DNA of 64,000 nt, from contig NC_135569.1 of assembly GCF_964340395.1 (NCBI RefSeq), forward strand, positions 12,513,019 to 12,577,018, written 5' to 3'. Of this stretch, positions 41,694 to 61,829 are shown one piece after another (positions within the stretch are counted from its first letter, which is position 1; each line of letters starts with the position of its first letter). The notes under the pieces are model-generated. The model was not told the DNA's origin. It saw nothing but the letters and a program-made list of their open reading frames with translations, and made no database searches. The translations under genes and the position numbers were made by a program. Source of the DNA: Glandiceps talaboti (taxonomy: Eukaryota > Hemichordata > Enteropneusta > Spengelidae).

Positions 41694-44600
41694 ATCATTA
41701 ACTAGTTATATCATACAAACCTTTAATGGAGGGATTGGTAGTGCTTTTTGATCTGGGCCAAGTGATACAAATGTCAGAAAGGCATCAACTGCTCTGTCCT
41801 TGTGAGGCTGGCCACCAAACACATATTCCACATCTACCAGTACTTCTATTTCCATTGATTTTGCACTGGTAAATGTGGCTCGACCAGTCAAGAATAATAC
41901 ACTACCTGTGAAGACACAAGAATTTAAGTTTTACACGAATTAATTTGAAGTGAGGTCTCAACTAATGCTCATGGAGTTCATCGCCCATAATTACATTATT
42001 TGCTCAATGACCTTGTATTAGTAATTAATTGGCCCATCTAATGCACAATCTAAATAAAGGTAATTATTTTTGTGAAGTACAGTTTTCAAATTTAATGATT
42101 GATTCATTATCAATAGGGGAATATTAATCAACCTCAGAGCATACACTAGCCTCCTTGTCCATTAACTTATTAAACCATATGTAAATAGGGGAATATTCAT
42201 TGACTCTGAACTGTACATTGTATAAACTAGCCAAGTTCATAGTCAATTAAGGTATGTAGATAGGAAATATTCCTTGACCTTGGCTCGTACACTGTAAACT
42301 AGTCTCCTCGCCCATTAAGTTATCAAAAATATGGGAATGTTCACAGACTTTGAATTATGCACTGTATGAACTAGCTTCCCGCTAAATGCTGCTTATGACC
42401 ACAATAGAGTAACAGAAAGGAAATAAATGTAAAATGTCCATGTTTGAGATATGTTTTTCCCAAAATGTCAGCATTTCATCAACTTATTTGGACTATTGGC
42501 ATCATATACTCAACCCCTTTTCCCCCATTCCTAGTTCACCAAGCTCTGTATTATTACAAGTATACCATTTCTAGTATTATGATTCAGCAATCAACATTTG
42601 GCAGAGAAAAATTCTCATACAAAAATTTGAAAGCATTGAGAATTGATATTGTCTGACACAATTCTGTTGATAGTAGAAATGATTTGTTACACAAAATAAA
42701 CATGTAATGAATGGCAAGAGAAGTAATTTTACAGACACAGATTTGCACACTACCTGTTATGTGATAAATTGTTACATTAGTAATCAATAAACTCTTTATT
42801 TGAACAAGTAAAGGCTTTCAGAAAGGTATTCAATGAATAATTTACAAGGTTGAATGCACACACTACATATTGGCTAGCACTGTACAAAACATGTCAGCAT
42901 ATTGGAATTCTATTCATTTGGAATATGGTAGTAACTATTGCTATGTCTACATAAAAGAATGGCTTTATTTAGATCAATGTCATTGTAAAATATTTCAATA
43001 AAATTAGTTGAAATGAATTTGAGGGTGCCTGTAATTAAAAAAAAAAAAGTTATGTTGGCAAACATTTTTGCAATTTAGGATTTACAGCTATACATCTTTA
43101 ATTCTCAATTTCATTTTACTGCGTGTATTTATCTTTTATTGACCGATGATTAGGACATGTACATGAGTTATGTTGGCAAACATTTTGGCAATTTGTGATT
43201 TACAGCTACACTTTTTCAATTCACAATTTAATTTTACCTTATATTCATCTTTTGACAGATGCTAGGACATGTAAATGAGTCAGCTACATTGCCATTGGTA
43301 CATGTATATATACCAACATGGATTTTAAACGTTTGTTAGTATATATGATACCAAATCACAATTCAAGCCTGTAAATGGTATGTATATTCTCCATGATGAT
43401 GAAATACCTAACAATTTACAAATTGAAAGTCTAGACAGGCAATGTTGATGCAAATCATGAAGATAATTGTCACATAAAAAAGCAAAGAATTCTCAGTACC
43501 TGTAATATTCAATTATAATAAGCAATTTTACCACTTAGGCACACCATAAAAATAACACTTGTTCATTTTCTTGGTTGATACCATGACTTTCACTTCATGC
43601 ACTTCACATCCACTAAAGGTGTTTGTAAGAATAATTTAACTGCTTGTTCTATTTTGATTCTATAGTATGAGGTACAAGACACAGTTCCCCTTCAAATACT
43701 TCACTTGTGACAAAGGTGGCATGATGTAAAAAGAAATTGGTGACAACAAATAAATACTACAAAGTATCTGTAATAAGCAAGAAATGGCTAAATTTTGATA
43801 ACTGAGCCCGAAGGTCAAAGTCTTAAAAGACAGCTTATACTTAAAGTAGCCATATGGGTGAGGATTGGCTAATTATTTTTTAATTTCTAATTTTTAAAAC
43901 AATTTTATCATGACTTCCTACTTGAAAAATCAATGTGCAACAATATATGCAAAGTCCTTGTTTTTAACTCAAAAGATTAATAAAATGTTTGTTATTGTAT
44001 GTACAATAACAAACTTTTTACACATATCAATTATTTCAGCTTTTTGCAAGGTATTGAGTTACAAACACAGACTTGGTATATGTTGTTTCACATTGATTTC
44101 CTAAGTAGAAAGTCATGATAAACTTGTTTTATATATCATTAAAAATCCAAAATTAATTACACAATCCTCATCCATATGGCCACTTTAATAATATGGGGGT
44201 GAAAATGGCATCATGTGTACCGACATGATTTTTATTTCTCTACCTTTCTTGACAGGTACATGGAAGTCTGTAGCATCCAATGCAGCAGTGACAACCTGTG
44301 TTCTACAGTGTCTGCGTGCAACGATTCCAGCACATTCATCCATGAATTTCATAGTTACACCACCTTTACAGTAGCCATGTACAGCACAGTCTGAAGGTCC
44401 AACTAGATGAACCAGGTTGGACTGAGAGAATGGTACAGAGTGTGGCATCACACCTACAGAATAAATGTTATGCACTTAATCAATCAATCAGTTAAACAAG
44501 ACTCAAACAAGAATTTCTTTTCAATAGCTTTATCAGAAAAGACCGAACTGGTAAAGGTAACTCAATGTTCTACACATCTGATTGCAATATTCATTTGCAA

Positions 44601-47600
44601 GTTTGACATGTATGGAATCAGTGTGCCCTCTAATGATAGCCAGATTTTGTTGTTGTGAGTCAAAATAAAAAAACTGGCAAATCTTGCGAGTCATCACATA
44701 GTAAGAGATAGGGGAACACCAAATTTTGGTGCGTCAGTGACACGTCAAATTGGCTTAGAGGGCACACTGTATGGAATAGTAACTACATTTTTCTAATCAT
44801 CTTTTTAAATACCCCCAAATCCTCAAAACAAATTTCAAAATGTTCTTTCATAAATAAAGAAGGTATCTTTACAAGGGTTCACCCAAACTATTTATCCATA
44901 TATCCATATTTTCTTTGGTATTAAACAGGTACAATTTTATCAGCTGTTGAATCACATGGGGTGTATTGATAAAACAGTTCCTAGCTTTTTTTTTTTTTCC
45001 ATAAATGCAATGACATATATACCTGAGGCCCTGAGTTGATCCACTTCAGTAATGTCATAACTATATGTCCTTGCAAGTTTGTTGAGTTTGTCTCTTTCCT
45101 CCTTTTGTCTCTGATACCGCTTTCTACCCTGTTCTTCAGCCTCTGGATACGAGTACTCAATCTTTGGTACTTTAGGAATGACTGCATTTGGGGACGGAGT
45201 AGCCATCATTGAAATTGGAACATACCACAATGTTGCTTTGTTGGTTAGCCTCTTGGTTCCTGGTAATATGAAAGACAATAATAATAAGACAATGTAAAAA
45301 GATTTCCTGACCTTCTACCCGAGACTAGACTTTTTCAAGTTGATGGGGTGTCGCTAAATTTGTTCTAAATAAATTAACTTTAAACATTTAGTGTGCTTTC
45401 ATACATGTCCTTTACGAGATAGTCAAGAGATGTACCTGGGATGAATGCAGAGATAACTACTATACATCTGCTGTATGACACACTACACGACTAAATGCAA
45501 TTATGGAAATTGGAAAACAAAAATAGTAAAAAAACTCAAGAGGCAAATCACTTGTATGTAAGTCTGGCTTGGTATATGTGATGATTTGAATAATGGACTG
45601 GAGAACAATGTCAATAAAACTAATAACCTGTGTTGTTTGGTAGAGTCAAACTGCATGACACTCTTCTTACTTAAAGCCAGAATGGGGTCGAACCCAGACC
45701 GCAGTGGTAAGAGGCAAGTGGTTTAACCACTCGGCCACCGACAACCCCACAAATATTACGGTACTTGTATTCTTAAGTCTGCCTCTATCTTGAATTGTCT
45801 TATGCAACTCACTGGCAACAAGTCTATGACTTATTACCTACAACTTCAACACATATTTTTACATTTTAAGATTGTGCATATCTTTCAGCGATTTTATTTG
45901 TCTTGCTACTGATATAAACCGATTGTATCTAATTTACTCACCATGCATGATATTTTCAGCCCACACAATGACTTGAACTTCCAAGGAATGTTCTGAAGTG
46001 TATGTAATTTCAGCATGGAGTTGTGCTACCTCACCAATAAACATTGGTTTCAAGAACTCAGTTCTTTCAACCCTGGCAAGAGCTGTGATACACGGCTCTT
46101 GAGTACTGGATGGATCCTAAAAATTAATTTATAGGAAATAAAAAACAAAGCAAATGCAAATAAGTGGTGAAGTCATTTGCGAAACTTCTGTTCTGACAAT
46201 CCTCACTGCTCCACTGATCAGATAACATTGTAATATAAATGTCAGAACTTTGGATTGAAAAGTTAGTAAACAGTCAATGGTTTACTTACCCTGTGTTTAT
46301 TACAATGTCTAGTAGTAATAATTGCACCAGCCTCTTCTATCATCTTAAGAATAACACCACCATGAGTATTACCGGAGTTGTTAGCATCATCAGGCATCAT
46401 CAACCTTAATTAGCAAAACCATAAATTGAAATAAATACAATGACACAATGGTGATCATGATAAACAGTGCCATCTATCATAATGTGAACCAGATTTACAG
46501 TTTACAGCTCTCATCTTATCTGAATGCAGTCATCAATAGGGAACTTGCAAACCCACCATGTTGAATGTTGCATCATGGGATATGTAATAATAAATACTAA
46601 TCAAAAAATATTGTAAACAATAATGTTATATTGTTTTAACCATAAATAATCAATTCACAGTCACCCTGATCATTGTGTGAGATTTACTTTATCGGTAGCT
46701 CCAGATTAGATATTACTGTAACCACAGATAATCCCATAGTCCTTTGCATCTGAGCATGCTCAGTCTGGATTGCAAGTTCCCTATTATGTGTTTCTGAAAA
46801 TTCTAATTGTCAAGTATATTTATGTATATTCAATATATAACTTTGTTTTACATACATTTAACAAGATAAATATATAACTATAAAATAAAACATTTTATTG
46901 ACATTATTGGATACATATTTGTCTTGAGTTGTGTGCTAAGATATATTTGTACTCTACATAGATACATCTAAAATGAAAACATGTTGAGGGAATATAAAAG
47001 GGTTATAACCAATATGATCATAGTGGCTTGCAAATCATTTCAAAAGAAAATGCCAACATTCTAAGAACAGTTTTCAAATGAATACGAACTGTCCAACATC
47101 ATCTTGTCGTCAGTAAATTTTCAAGCATAATGTTTGAATTTGTCATGTTATAGCGTCATAACAATTTGTTAGTGTCCAATACAATATGCTGTACTTTAAC
47201 CTTTAGTAATAAAACCTTAATCAATGTACACGTTTTATATTAGGTACGTGGCAGTCGTTTAAATAGAGTGTGATTATAATATAACCCTACGTGCTCTAAA
47301 TAACAAACATGCCTCCTATATATTGAAATTCAAAATATCAAACGACATGTCTGGAAAAAAAGACTCGTTTTAAATACCTGAAAGTCGGCCTACCTTTTGC
47401 GAATTCGGTGAACCGAACGGGCACTGACACACACAGTGACATGACTTCAGCTGTGTTGTGTTTACGGAAGTGATATATGCAAAGCAACAGTCAACATTCA
47501 GAAAATGGAAAATGGTACTCGCGAAATGTTTTCGTTAGATTTTTTATCTTTTCTTGATGGCCTTAAGTTACATTCCTGTATATTCGTACCTATATATTTG

Positions 47601-47681
47601 TACTCACCGACAAACCTCGACAAATCTTTGATCCGGTGCGTGAGACTCGACGTCATTTGTAATCTTTGTTGCAGACGACAT
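41281..47681 (-). CDS. ACOT7: Acyl-CoA thioesterase 7-like, copy A (cytosolic-type), 7 exons
   Basis: Hydrolyses long-chain acyl-CoA to fatty acid and CoA. The coding exons are 47608-47681, 46290-46404, 45942-46116, 45023-45259, 44244-44453, 41721-41905 and 41281-41451, with GT-AG borders and phases 2,0,1,1,1,0. They give 388 residues, close to the length of mammalian ACOT7. The first hotdog domain (about 26-160) has PDDANNSGNTHGGVILKMIEE. The linker contains PEAEEQGRKRY. The second hotdog domain (about 202-332) has GPSDCAVHGYCKGG and KFMDECAG. The residues matching mouse Asn24 and Asp213, the known catalytic pair, are Asn33 and Asp239. The Glu39 match is kept (Glu48) and the Thr198 match is Ala224. 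The N-terminus (MSSATKITNDVESHAPD) is acidic, without a presequence, so a cytosolic enzyme is likely. There is no peroxisomal SKL at the end. It is a tandem duplicate of the gene at 52401-60561. A DR1 element lies upstream. Confidence 0.95.
41544..41692. repeat. (GA)n, G-rich and (ACAG)n tract in ACOT7 copy A intron 6
   Basis: A compound low-complexity tract: about 62 bases of GA, then GGGAGG-type repeats, then ACAG units. It lies between the last two exons, about 30 bases from exon 6, close enough to shorten the usable donor-side intron. Confidence 0.95.
43841..44188. mobile_element. Foldback (long inverted repeat) element with TTAA ends, in ACOT7 copy A intron 5
   Basis: The two halves are near-complementary over about 160 bases each. 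The left arm starts TTAAAGTAGCCATATGGGTG and the right arm, read on the minus strand, starts TTAAAGTGGCCATATGGATG. Both continue through TTTATCATGACTT, AATCAATGTG.AACAA and AACTCAA toward a centre near GTTATTGTATGTACAATAAC (about 43990-44010). Both ends are bounded by TTAA, the target duplication of piggyBac-type transposases. No coding capacity. A related copy lies at 49590-49885 and solo ends lie near 18242 and 28599. Confidence 0.8.
44619..44769. mobile_element. hAT-type MITE in ACOT7 copy A intron 4
   Basis: A 151-base element with 15-base perfect terminal inverted repeats (CAGTGTGCCCTCTAA and its complement), flanked on both sides by the 8-base direct repeat TATGGAAT (44611-44618 and 44770-44777). 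An 8-bp target duplication and CAG-starting inverted ends are hallmarks of the hAT superfamily. It has no coding capacity. The intact duplication implies a fairly recent insertion. Confidence 0.92.
45600..45748 (-). mobile_element. tRNA-derived SINE (or tRNA-Ser/Leu relic) in ACOT7 copy A intron 3
   Basis: Read on the minus strand, the head starts GGGGTTGTCGGTGGCCGAG at 45748. It contains a Pol III A box (TGGCCGAGTGG, plus-strand 45728-45738) and a B box (GGTTCGACCCC, 45684-45694). Class II tRNA-like heads of this kind are common in animal SINEs. The sequence continues with a likely body (TTTGACTCTACCAAACAAC). A complete acceptor stem is not seen, so a functional tRNA is unlikely. The left limit is uncertain. 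Confidence 0.65.
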
Positions 47682-47923
47682 TTTGAAAAAAGATTGTTTG
47701 CGTCAGGCATCGGCTTCAAATCAGCGCGTGACTGACAGTGACTTGTTACCAACTACTGAATCACAAAATAAATTAATGCTGTAGCACACAACACGGTGTA
47801 ATTTCGTCGGTGTGGTAAAGGAGATTATAGCACTCCCATTACGATGGAAGTGGAACAAAACCCCGTTTTAGTTGAAGAATGAATGATCATGGAACTACCA
47901 ATAACACATAATCGTTCCGTGTG

Positions 47924-47936
47924 AGGTCAAAGGTCA
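47924..47936 (+). promoter_or_regulatory. Perfect DR1 nuclear-receptor element upstream of ACOT7 copy A
   Basis: AGGTCA A AGGTCA, two perfect half-sites separated by one base, 243 bases upstream of the copy A ATG. This is the consensus for RXR heterodimers such as PPAR-RXR and for HNF4, which control fatty-acid metabolism genes. Binding is inferred, not shown. Confidence 0.5.
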
Positions 47937-49589
47937 ACGCGCATGTCAATTAACGTTAACCGCATGATGATCGTCGAGACAACTTTTACTAATTTTTCTT
48001 TTGAATAAACCAATGTTATTGTTAAACTTGCGGATAAAATTAGCCTAAAATTCAATTTGCTGTCCTATCTCCTGACTGACTTTTTTCCATTGATATTTCA
48101 ATGGAAAACTTCTCTACATTTTGATGTTTTGATTACTTGGAAAGTCCAACAAAAAAGTTTCTTCAAATATTAATAGCTAACTTTTTATGAGAACATTTTA
48201 TAGACAGAATAACTTACTCGTAATATTGAACCCTTGAACAACGTATGCTTTGTAGCTGTATACACAATGTGGTTCACTCCGCACCCAAAAATCAGCGCCC
48301 TCAACGGTGGTTGCAATTTCAACCTGTTATTTCTTTATGGAAGAATATGATCTACCACTGATTATTATGTAAAATGTCTAAATATTGACATTTTAGTGAA
48401 TAGATTGTGGTTGTTTAGTCGAAAAAGGATACTACAGTAATGCAGTTTTAGCATGACAACAGATTGAAAAACCAATCTTTCCCTCTCGACTTCAAATTTG
48501 TCACTATACTACCGGTATACCTATGGATAATATTGACCATTAATTAACAGACACAATGTATTTTTATATGTAATTGAACAAAGTTTAGTGAATGTATCTT
48601 TGGTTACTTGGTGAAAAAAATGTCCCAGTTGCAGTTAGTACAGTGTGGTGTACTTTTCAAGATACATCAATGTCGAAAAAGTCATTTTAACACTTAGAAG
48701 CATGCATATACAGACAAACAGACAGACAGACAGACATAGACAGACAGACAGACCACCAGATAGATACATACATACATACATACATACATACATACATACA
48801 TACACACATACACACACATACATACATACATACATACATATACACATACATACATACATACATACATACATACATCAACATACATACACACACATACATG
48901 TACATACATACATCAACATGCATACACACACATACATACATACACACATATATACATACATACATACATACATACATACATACACACACATACATGCAGT
49001 TTCACAGTAATACATGTTTTCACCACGTTAGTCTAGTGCTATCCTTCATCGAATCTTTCAGATCTCTCTTGATCAGACGGGGTTAGAGACCATGTTGGCA
49101 TCCAGACTATTACATATGTATGTCTGTGAAAATGTGATTGAAAATATACACAAATACCAATATACAACAAATGTGTGTAATCCTTCAACATATATTTTAT
49201 TCTTTCTAATAAACAATACTTTGTTTAAACTTTCTAATAAACAATACTTTGTTTAAATCTTTTACTTTTAATACTGCTTTATAATATTGAAGTCTCAAAC
49301 TAGAAATAACAATATAATAATTACAACTTTGGCACGGATCTATAATTAGCTTGTAAATATCCTTTGACATAACTTTGACATCCGTTCTCCTAAACAGAGG
49401 GGAATACGAAATGAGTAAAATCACGTCTACAGGAGAACCTATTTAATGTGCTGTCAAAATACAGTTAGCCTACACATCCTACTGCTAGGAGGTTGACCGA
49501 TTTATCTCGACAGCACAGTAAACAGACTAGACTATACACACGCTTGCACAACAGGTACGTATGTACATCATTGAAGAGTTTAACTACTT
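47937..49589. other. Region between ACOT7 copies, first part
   Basis: No exon is supported. It holds an ACAG/ACAT compound microsatellite (48715-48994) and a 28-base perfect tandem duplication (49202-49257, unit beginning CTTTCTAATAAACAATAC). Confidence 0.6.
48715..48994. repeat. Tetranucleotide microsatellite (ACAG)n/(ACAT)n
   Basis: About 280 bases of ACAG then ACAT units with ACAC and ATAT interruptions. Overlapping long frames on both strands are products of the repeat. Confidence 0.97.
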
Positions 49590-49885
49590 CAAGGTGGCCA
49601 TACGGATGAAAATATTGTATTTATTTGGATTTTTTAATTCATAAAACAAGTTTGTAATGGCTTCCTATTTGAAAACATTAATGTGAAATAACATTGACCA
49701 AGTCTGTCATTGTAACTCAATACATTGTAAAAAAAAATACTTTTAAGAAATGTGTGTAAAATGTACGGCAATAACAAACATTTTACACATTTGTTAATCA
49801 TTTGCAATGTATTTAGTTCCAAACAAGGACTTGACATGTTGTTTCACATTGATTTTTTCAAGTGGGAAGCCATGGTACTATAATT
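49590..49885. mobile_element. Foldback element, second copy (right end missing)
   Basis: Homologous to 43841-44188. The left arm starts AAGGTGGCCATACGGATG, followed by GTAATGGCTTCCTA.TTGAAAA. The arms meet at a palindromic centre (TGTAAAATG.. and CATTTTACAC, about 49759-49790). The right arm stops about 50 bases short of the expected terminus, and the left end is TCAAGG rather than TTAA, so this copy is decayed. Confidence 0.75.
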
Positions 49886-50804
49886 TATAAACCTCTGGTC
49901 TGATAGTATCATGAGAAATATAGAAGCAAATTACATCACATGAAATTTATATCAAAAATGATACTTCACAAAAAAATACATGACAACAAACACTGTCCTA
50001 GACAGATTGTAATGGTGAAGTACTGACATTAATATTGTGTAAATAAATATGAAACATAAATATACAATTTATTTACAAGACTATTTAATATTGGGATATT
50101 ACTATCACCTGAGTTAGCATGCATGGACTACACATGGAACAAAATATCAAGCATCATTTGTAAACAGTTTCAAAAAGTCACTTAATCTTAGGGAAGATCG
50201 CCAGTCACAAGCACAATCAACAAACTTAGTTCGTTTAGGGGAGGAGGGGTTCTGGTGTCAATACGATTGCCGAACTTCATGTTCACACTTCTAGCCAATG
50301 TTTGAAAACTTTCACACTTTCAATGATAACAATTTCTGTATTTACTCCTGAGATGTTGATAAGTTGATTAAAAAATGTATTTCTCTAATGTAATATCCAG
50401 TGCTAGGTTTCCGGCAGTATTTTAATGTGTTTACCATCATGTTTTTAAATTGCACTGATTGTAGTCATGTCGCTACAATTTTCACCATACTTTACATCAT
50501 ATATAAACATGTTGATCTTGCACGTGTGAATGTTTATTTAGGGGGAGGGACGGGAGTTTTGTCCTAAACGAACCAAGTTCATTCATTGAGCTTGTGCAAC
50601 ATTGTGCAATCGTCCTTAAAGAGTCCCATTTGCAAATTACCAATACCATTTGCAATTATACATACTCACTTCACCTTAGGATAAACATGAAATTTACAAA
50701 GACCTATGGTAAACTTTGCTGTACAGCTATTTACATGCTTACAACTTTTACAAACAATTAATATATTTCCACGATGTCCCTAGGGAGTAAAATATTATTT
50801 CAGG
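49886..50804. other. Gene-free stretch
   Basis: No exon, RNA gene or tandem array seen. Confidence 0.55.
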
Positions 50805-51205
50805 TAAGGCCTAACAAAATAGGTGATGTGGTTCCAATTATGCTCAATTTTAGAAAAAGTGGGGTAGGAAGATATTTTTATTTTATTTTATTTTAATATA
50901 TTTTTTTTCCATATTTGAGTGTCTCATTCAGGTAGTTATGTTTTCCATTGTTTTCTATATGGTCTCTGTGTTATTTTTTTTTTGTCATCAGATTTACACC
51001 CAATTGCAGATTGGAAGAACAGTTTTATATTGTCTTTCAAGTTGATGTCAGTTTCCATATCCACTATTTCTTGTGAGACTTCACACAATTTTTGTGATTT
51101 TATTATTTTTTTCTTGAATACGTAAAAAAAAGTTTAGGGTCGGCATGAAAAACTAGGTGGGGGTCGGGTAACTGGAACCAAACAATTTTTCTTATTAGAC
51201 CTAGT
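50805..51205 (+). repeat. Dispersed repeat family R1, copy 2
   Basis: Homologue of 4795-5172 in the same orientation. The left end reads AGGCCTAACAAAATAGG and the right end, complemented, reads AGGTCTAATAAGAAAA. This imperfect inverted match supports a non-autonomous DNA transposon. It is more T-rich than copy 1. Confidence 0.75.
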
Positions 51206-51798
51206 GGGAATTGGCAGTAGCTTGCAGATATCTTTTTCTCATAAGTCTCAAATCAATGTTGATATTCAATCAAGCTCAACTGTGTATAACAAGAGTGGAT
51301 TATACATACATTGATATTTTTTGGTGAAAAAAAATCACAAGCTTCATAACAGTGCAAAAACATCATTGCCTCATATTAGCCATTTTTTTTCGAAATGCTG
51401 TCAAGCAATGTTAAAAAAGATAAAAACTCATAATTAAAACTGAGGTAAAAAGTTGTTTCACAAATTTAGTAAATGAAGTTTATGTTAAACTAACTCAAAC
51501 TAACTTATATAAAATGTCATTTCATATTTCAGTCCAAAAAAATATTAGATTTTCAATAATTAAAATTGCAAAAGTCACATCAAAATAAGTTCTAGAAAAT
51601 TGCACGTTTTTTCTTTCTTTTATAATTTAAGTCCTGCAAGTTGAAATTAAGTTTGAATGACATAAAGTAATTAATTAAAGTAGATTTTAAGGAGAGATAA
51701 TTAGCAATGAAAACTAACAATACTGTAATACATTGCTTTGGTCACACAATTTACACTGTACATGTTTATATAAAGACTATGTTATGTTGTACATGGGG

Positions 51799-52190
51799 AG
51801 TAAGTTTGATTTGTGCTCCTTGTTGCCAATAGCAACCATTATTGCATGCATAAGCTGCCAAAGAATTTTTAATTCATAGTGAAACAGTGCGTGTTAAGTT
51901 TGATTCGTGCTCCTTGTTGCCAATAGCAACTGTCATTATAAGCAAAAGCTGCCATCGAGTATTTCAGTTTGTATGAAATAACAGTGTTAAGTTTGATTTG
52001 TGCTCCTTGTTGCCAATAGCAACTGTCATTGTAAGCAGAAGCTGCCATCGGGTATGTGAAATAGTTGTTTAAATACAAAACGAGATATTTTGACTATATA
52101 AAAATAATAATACATGTATTACATGATAAGTCTGAGTAAGATTGATTCGTGTTCGTGGTTGCCAATAGCAACTGTGATTGCTAGCACATG
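51799..52190 (+). repeat. Four-copy imperfect minisatellite, each unit with an X-box-like palindrome
   Basis: Four units start AGTTTGATTYGTGCTCCTTG or a variant. The 15-base core GTTGCCAATAGCAAC is identical in all four (51822-51836, 51915-51929, 52009-52023, 52158-52172), while flanks diverge and spacings are 93, 94 and 149 bases. The core is an inverted repeat (GTTGC/GCAAC) matching the half-site layout of RFX X-boxes. It lies about 200 bases beyond the stop of ACOT7 copy B. Confidence 0.85.
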
Positions 52191-52400
52191 ACATAGCGTT
52201 TAACCACAAGGCAGATGGTTTTTGAGTATACAACAATGTCTTACAAGTCAACAATCTTGGAAAGGTAGCACAGTGATTTACATTATCTAAAATGTCTACC
52301 TAAAATGTCTACACCCTCAACAAACACAACAAGCTGTACACAAACAACACTGATGTATATACAATGGAAACTAGTTCACAAAATTCTATCAACATATTTA

Positions 52401-60561
<8,161 letters not shown>

Positions 60562-61026
60562 TTCACCATGTTAGGTACCAGCGAGCAATGTGAAAAAGGG
60601 TTACCGGTTTTGACCTTACTGTTATCCTTAGATGACATATGAAAATATTGAGGTCACGACGCATGCTCAGTTACCGTTCATGAACTATCGCACGATTCTT
60701 TTATTTTTCGTTTGTTTTATTCGTTAGTGGGTTTCATTAGGAGTGTTGAAATGACATGAAATATATCTTAAAATAAACAGACCAATTGATGGATGAATGA
60801 ATTTAAACTTTAGAACAGCGGAAATGTTGCAAGGTAGGTTCCACGCTGGAGGTAAATGCGTGGCCGAAAATCTGCGTCATTGATTGGTTAGTTACTTTTG
60901 CTATAAATAGACCGGGCAAGCCCAAACAACCATGTACCAACAGTACACTGAATGTTGAGTACGCTCTGTGAACACTCTCTCCCTCTCTTGGCATCGCCGT
61001 TTGCTGGCATATTCTCGGACAAAATA
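60562..61026. promoter_or_regulatory. Bidirectional promoter region between ACOT7 copy B and the plus-strand gene
   Basis: 465 bases separate two divergent ATGs. On the plus-strand side a TATA box (TATAAATAG, 60902-60910) would place a start near 60930. A nine-codon upstream ORF with a good start context (CAACCATGT, 60932-60958) would fall at the very front of that transcript. No TATA box was seen for the ACOT7 side. Confidence 0.5.
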
Positions 61027-61761
61027 ATGTCTTCAAGGCTTCTGCTCCTCGGAGGAGTTCCAGTGGGTCTAGGTTGTGCTTGGTTGGTGAGTGCGTCGTC
61101 GACAACTGTGTTTTTGATAACTTCGTTACTCGGTAAGTCATGCCAGTTACAACCTTGAGATTAGACTCGAGAGCACAGGGTACACGTAGTCCTGCTTGCA
61201 TACGGAGGAATTCGGGCCTCGATTCTGACAATTGTTAGAGTCAAGTCAGTAATACAGACTCGTGCACCGTCATGTAAGCAGGACTAAGGGTACACGAAGA
61301 TCTGCAAAGACATACTATTTTTATGATCACTAAAGATGATACTGTACTATGAATTTTGAATGTAATTTATTCCCAGTGTTTTCTCCAGCTGTTATCAGCT
61401 GATTCTGCGAAGAAACACGTGACAGTGAGGTGTTAATTACTAGTATGTTACACCTCTATCCCTATATGTGTAAACATTATAGCGATATGGCAATTAACAT
61501 TACAATATACTTAGATAATTAGCTGGTAACAGTTAAAGATAAACGTTGTGACTAAATTACACTCAACAGTTATAGTATCATCTAAAAAAAAACCCGTAAA
61601 ATCTTCGCATACCTGTGCATATTCCTCCTGTGTATATCATGAAGGGACAACTTGCTCCCTATGCTAGCAGGACTAGTTTAAGTAGTCACCTCCGCTGTCA
61701 CAGTCCATGCTAGAGGAACTTTGCCTTTGCCAACAAGGTTGAAAGGAGATCATATTTTCAC

Positions 61762-61829
<68 letters not shown>

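Noticed and set aside
45683-45748. Functional tRNA gene
   Set aside because: A and B boxes are present, but a full acceptor stem is not, and the sequence continues as a SINE body.
47498-47752. 84-residue minus-strand frame overlapping the first exon of ACOT7 copy A
   Set aside because: It is a shadow in another frame. The real exon reads MSSATKITNDVESHAPD and ends at a GTGAGT donor at 47607.
48645-49010. Long Thr/His/Ile and Cys/Val/Met frames
   Set aside because: Products of the ACAG/ACAT microsatellite.
51799-52190. CRISPR-like spaced repeats
   Set aside because: Only four units, unequal spacing, flanks also homologous, and a metazoan context; it is a minisatellite.
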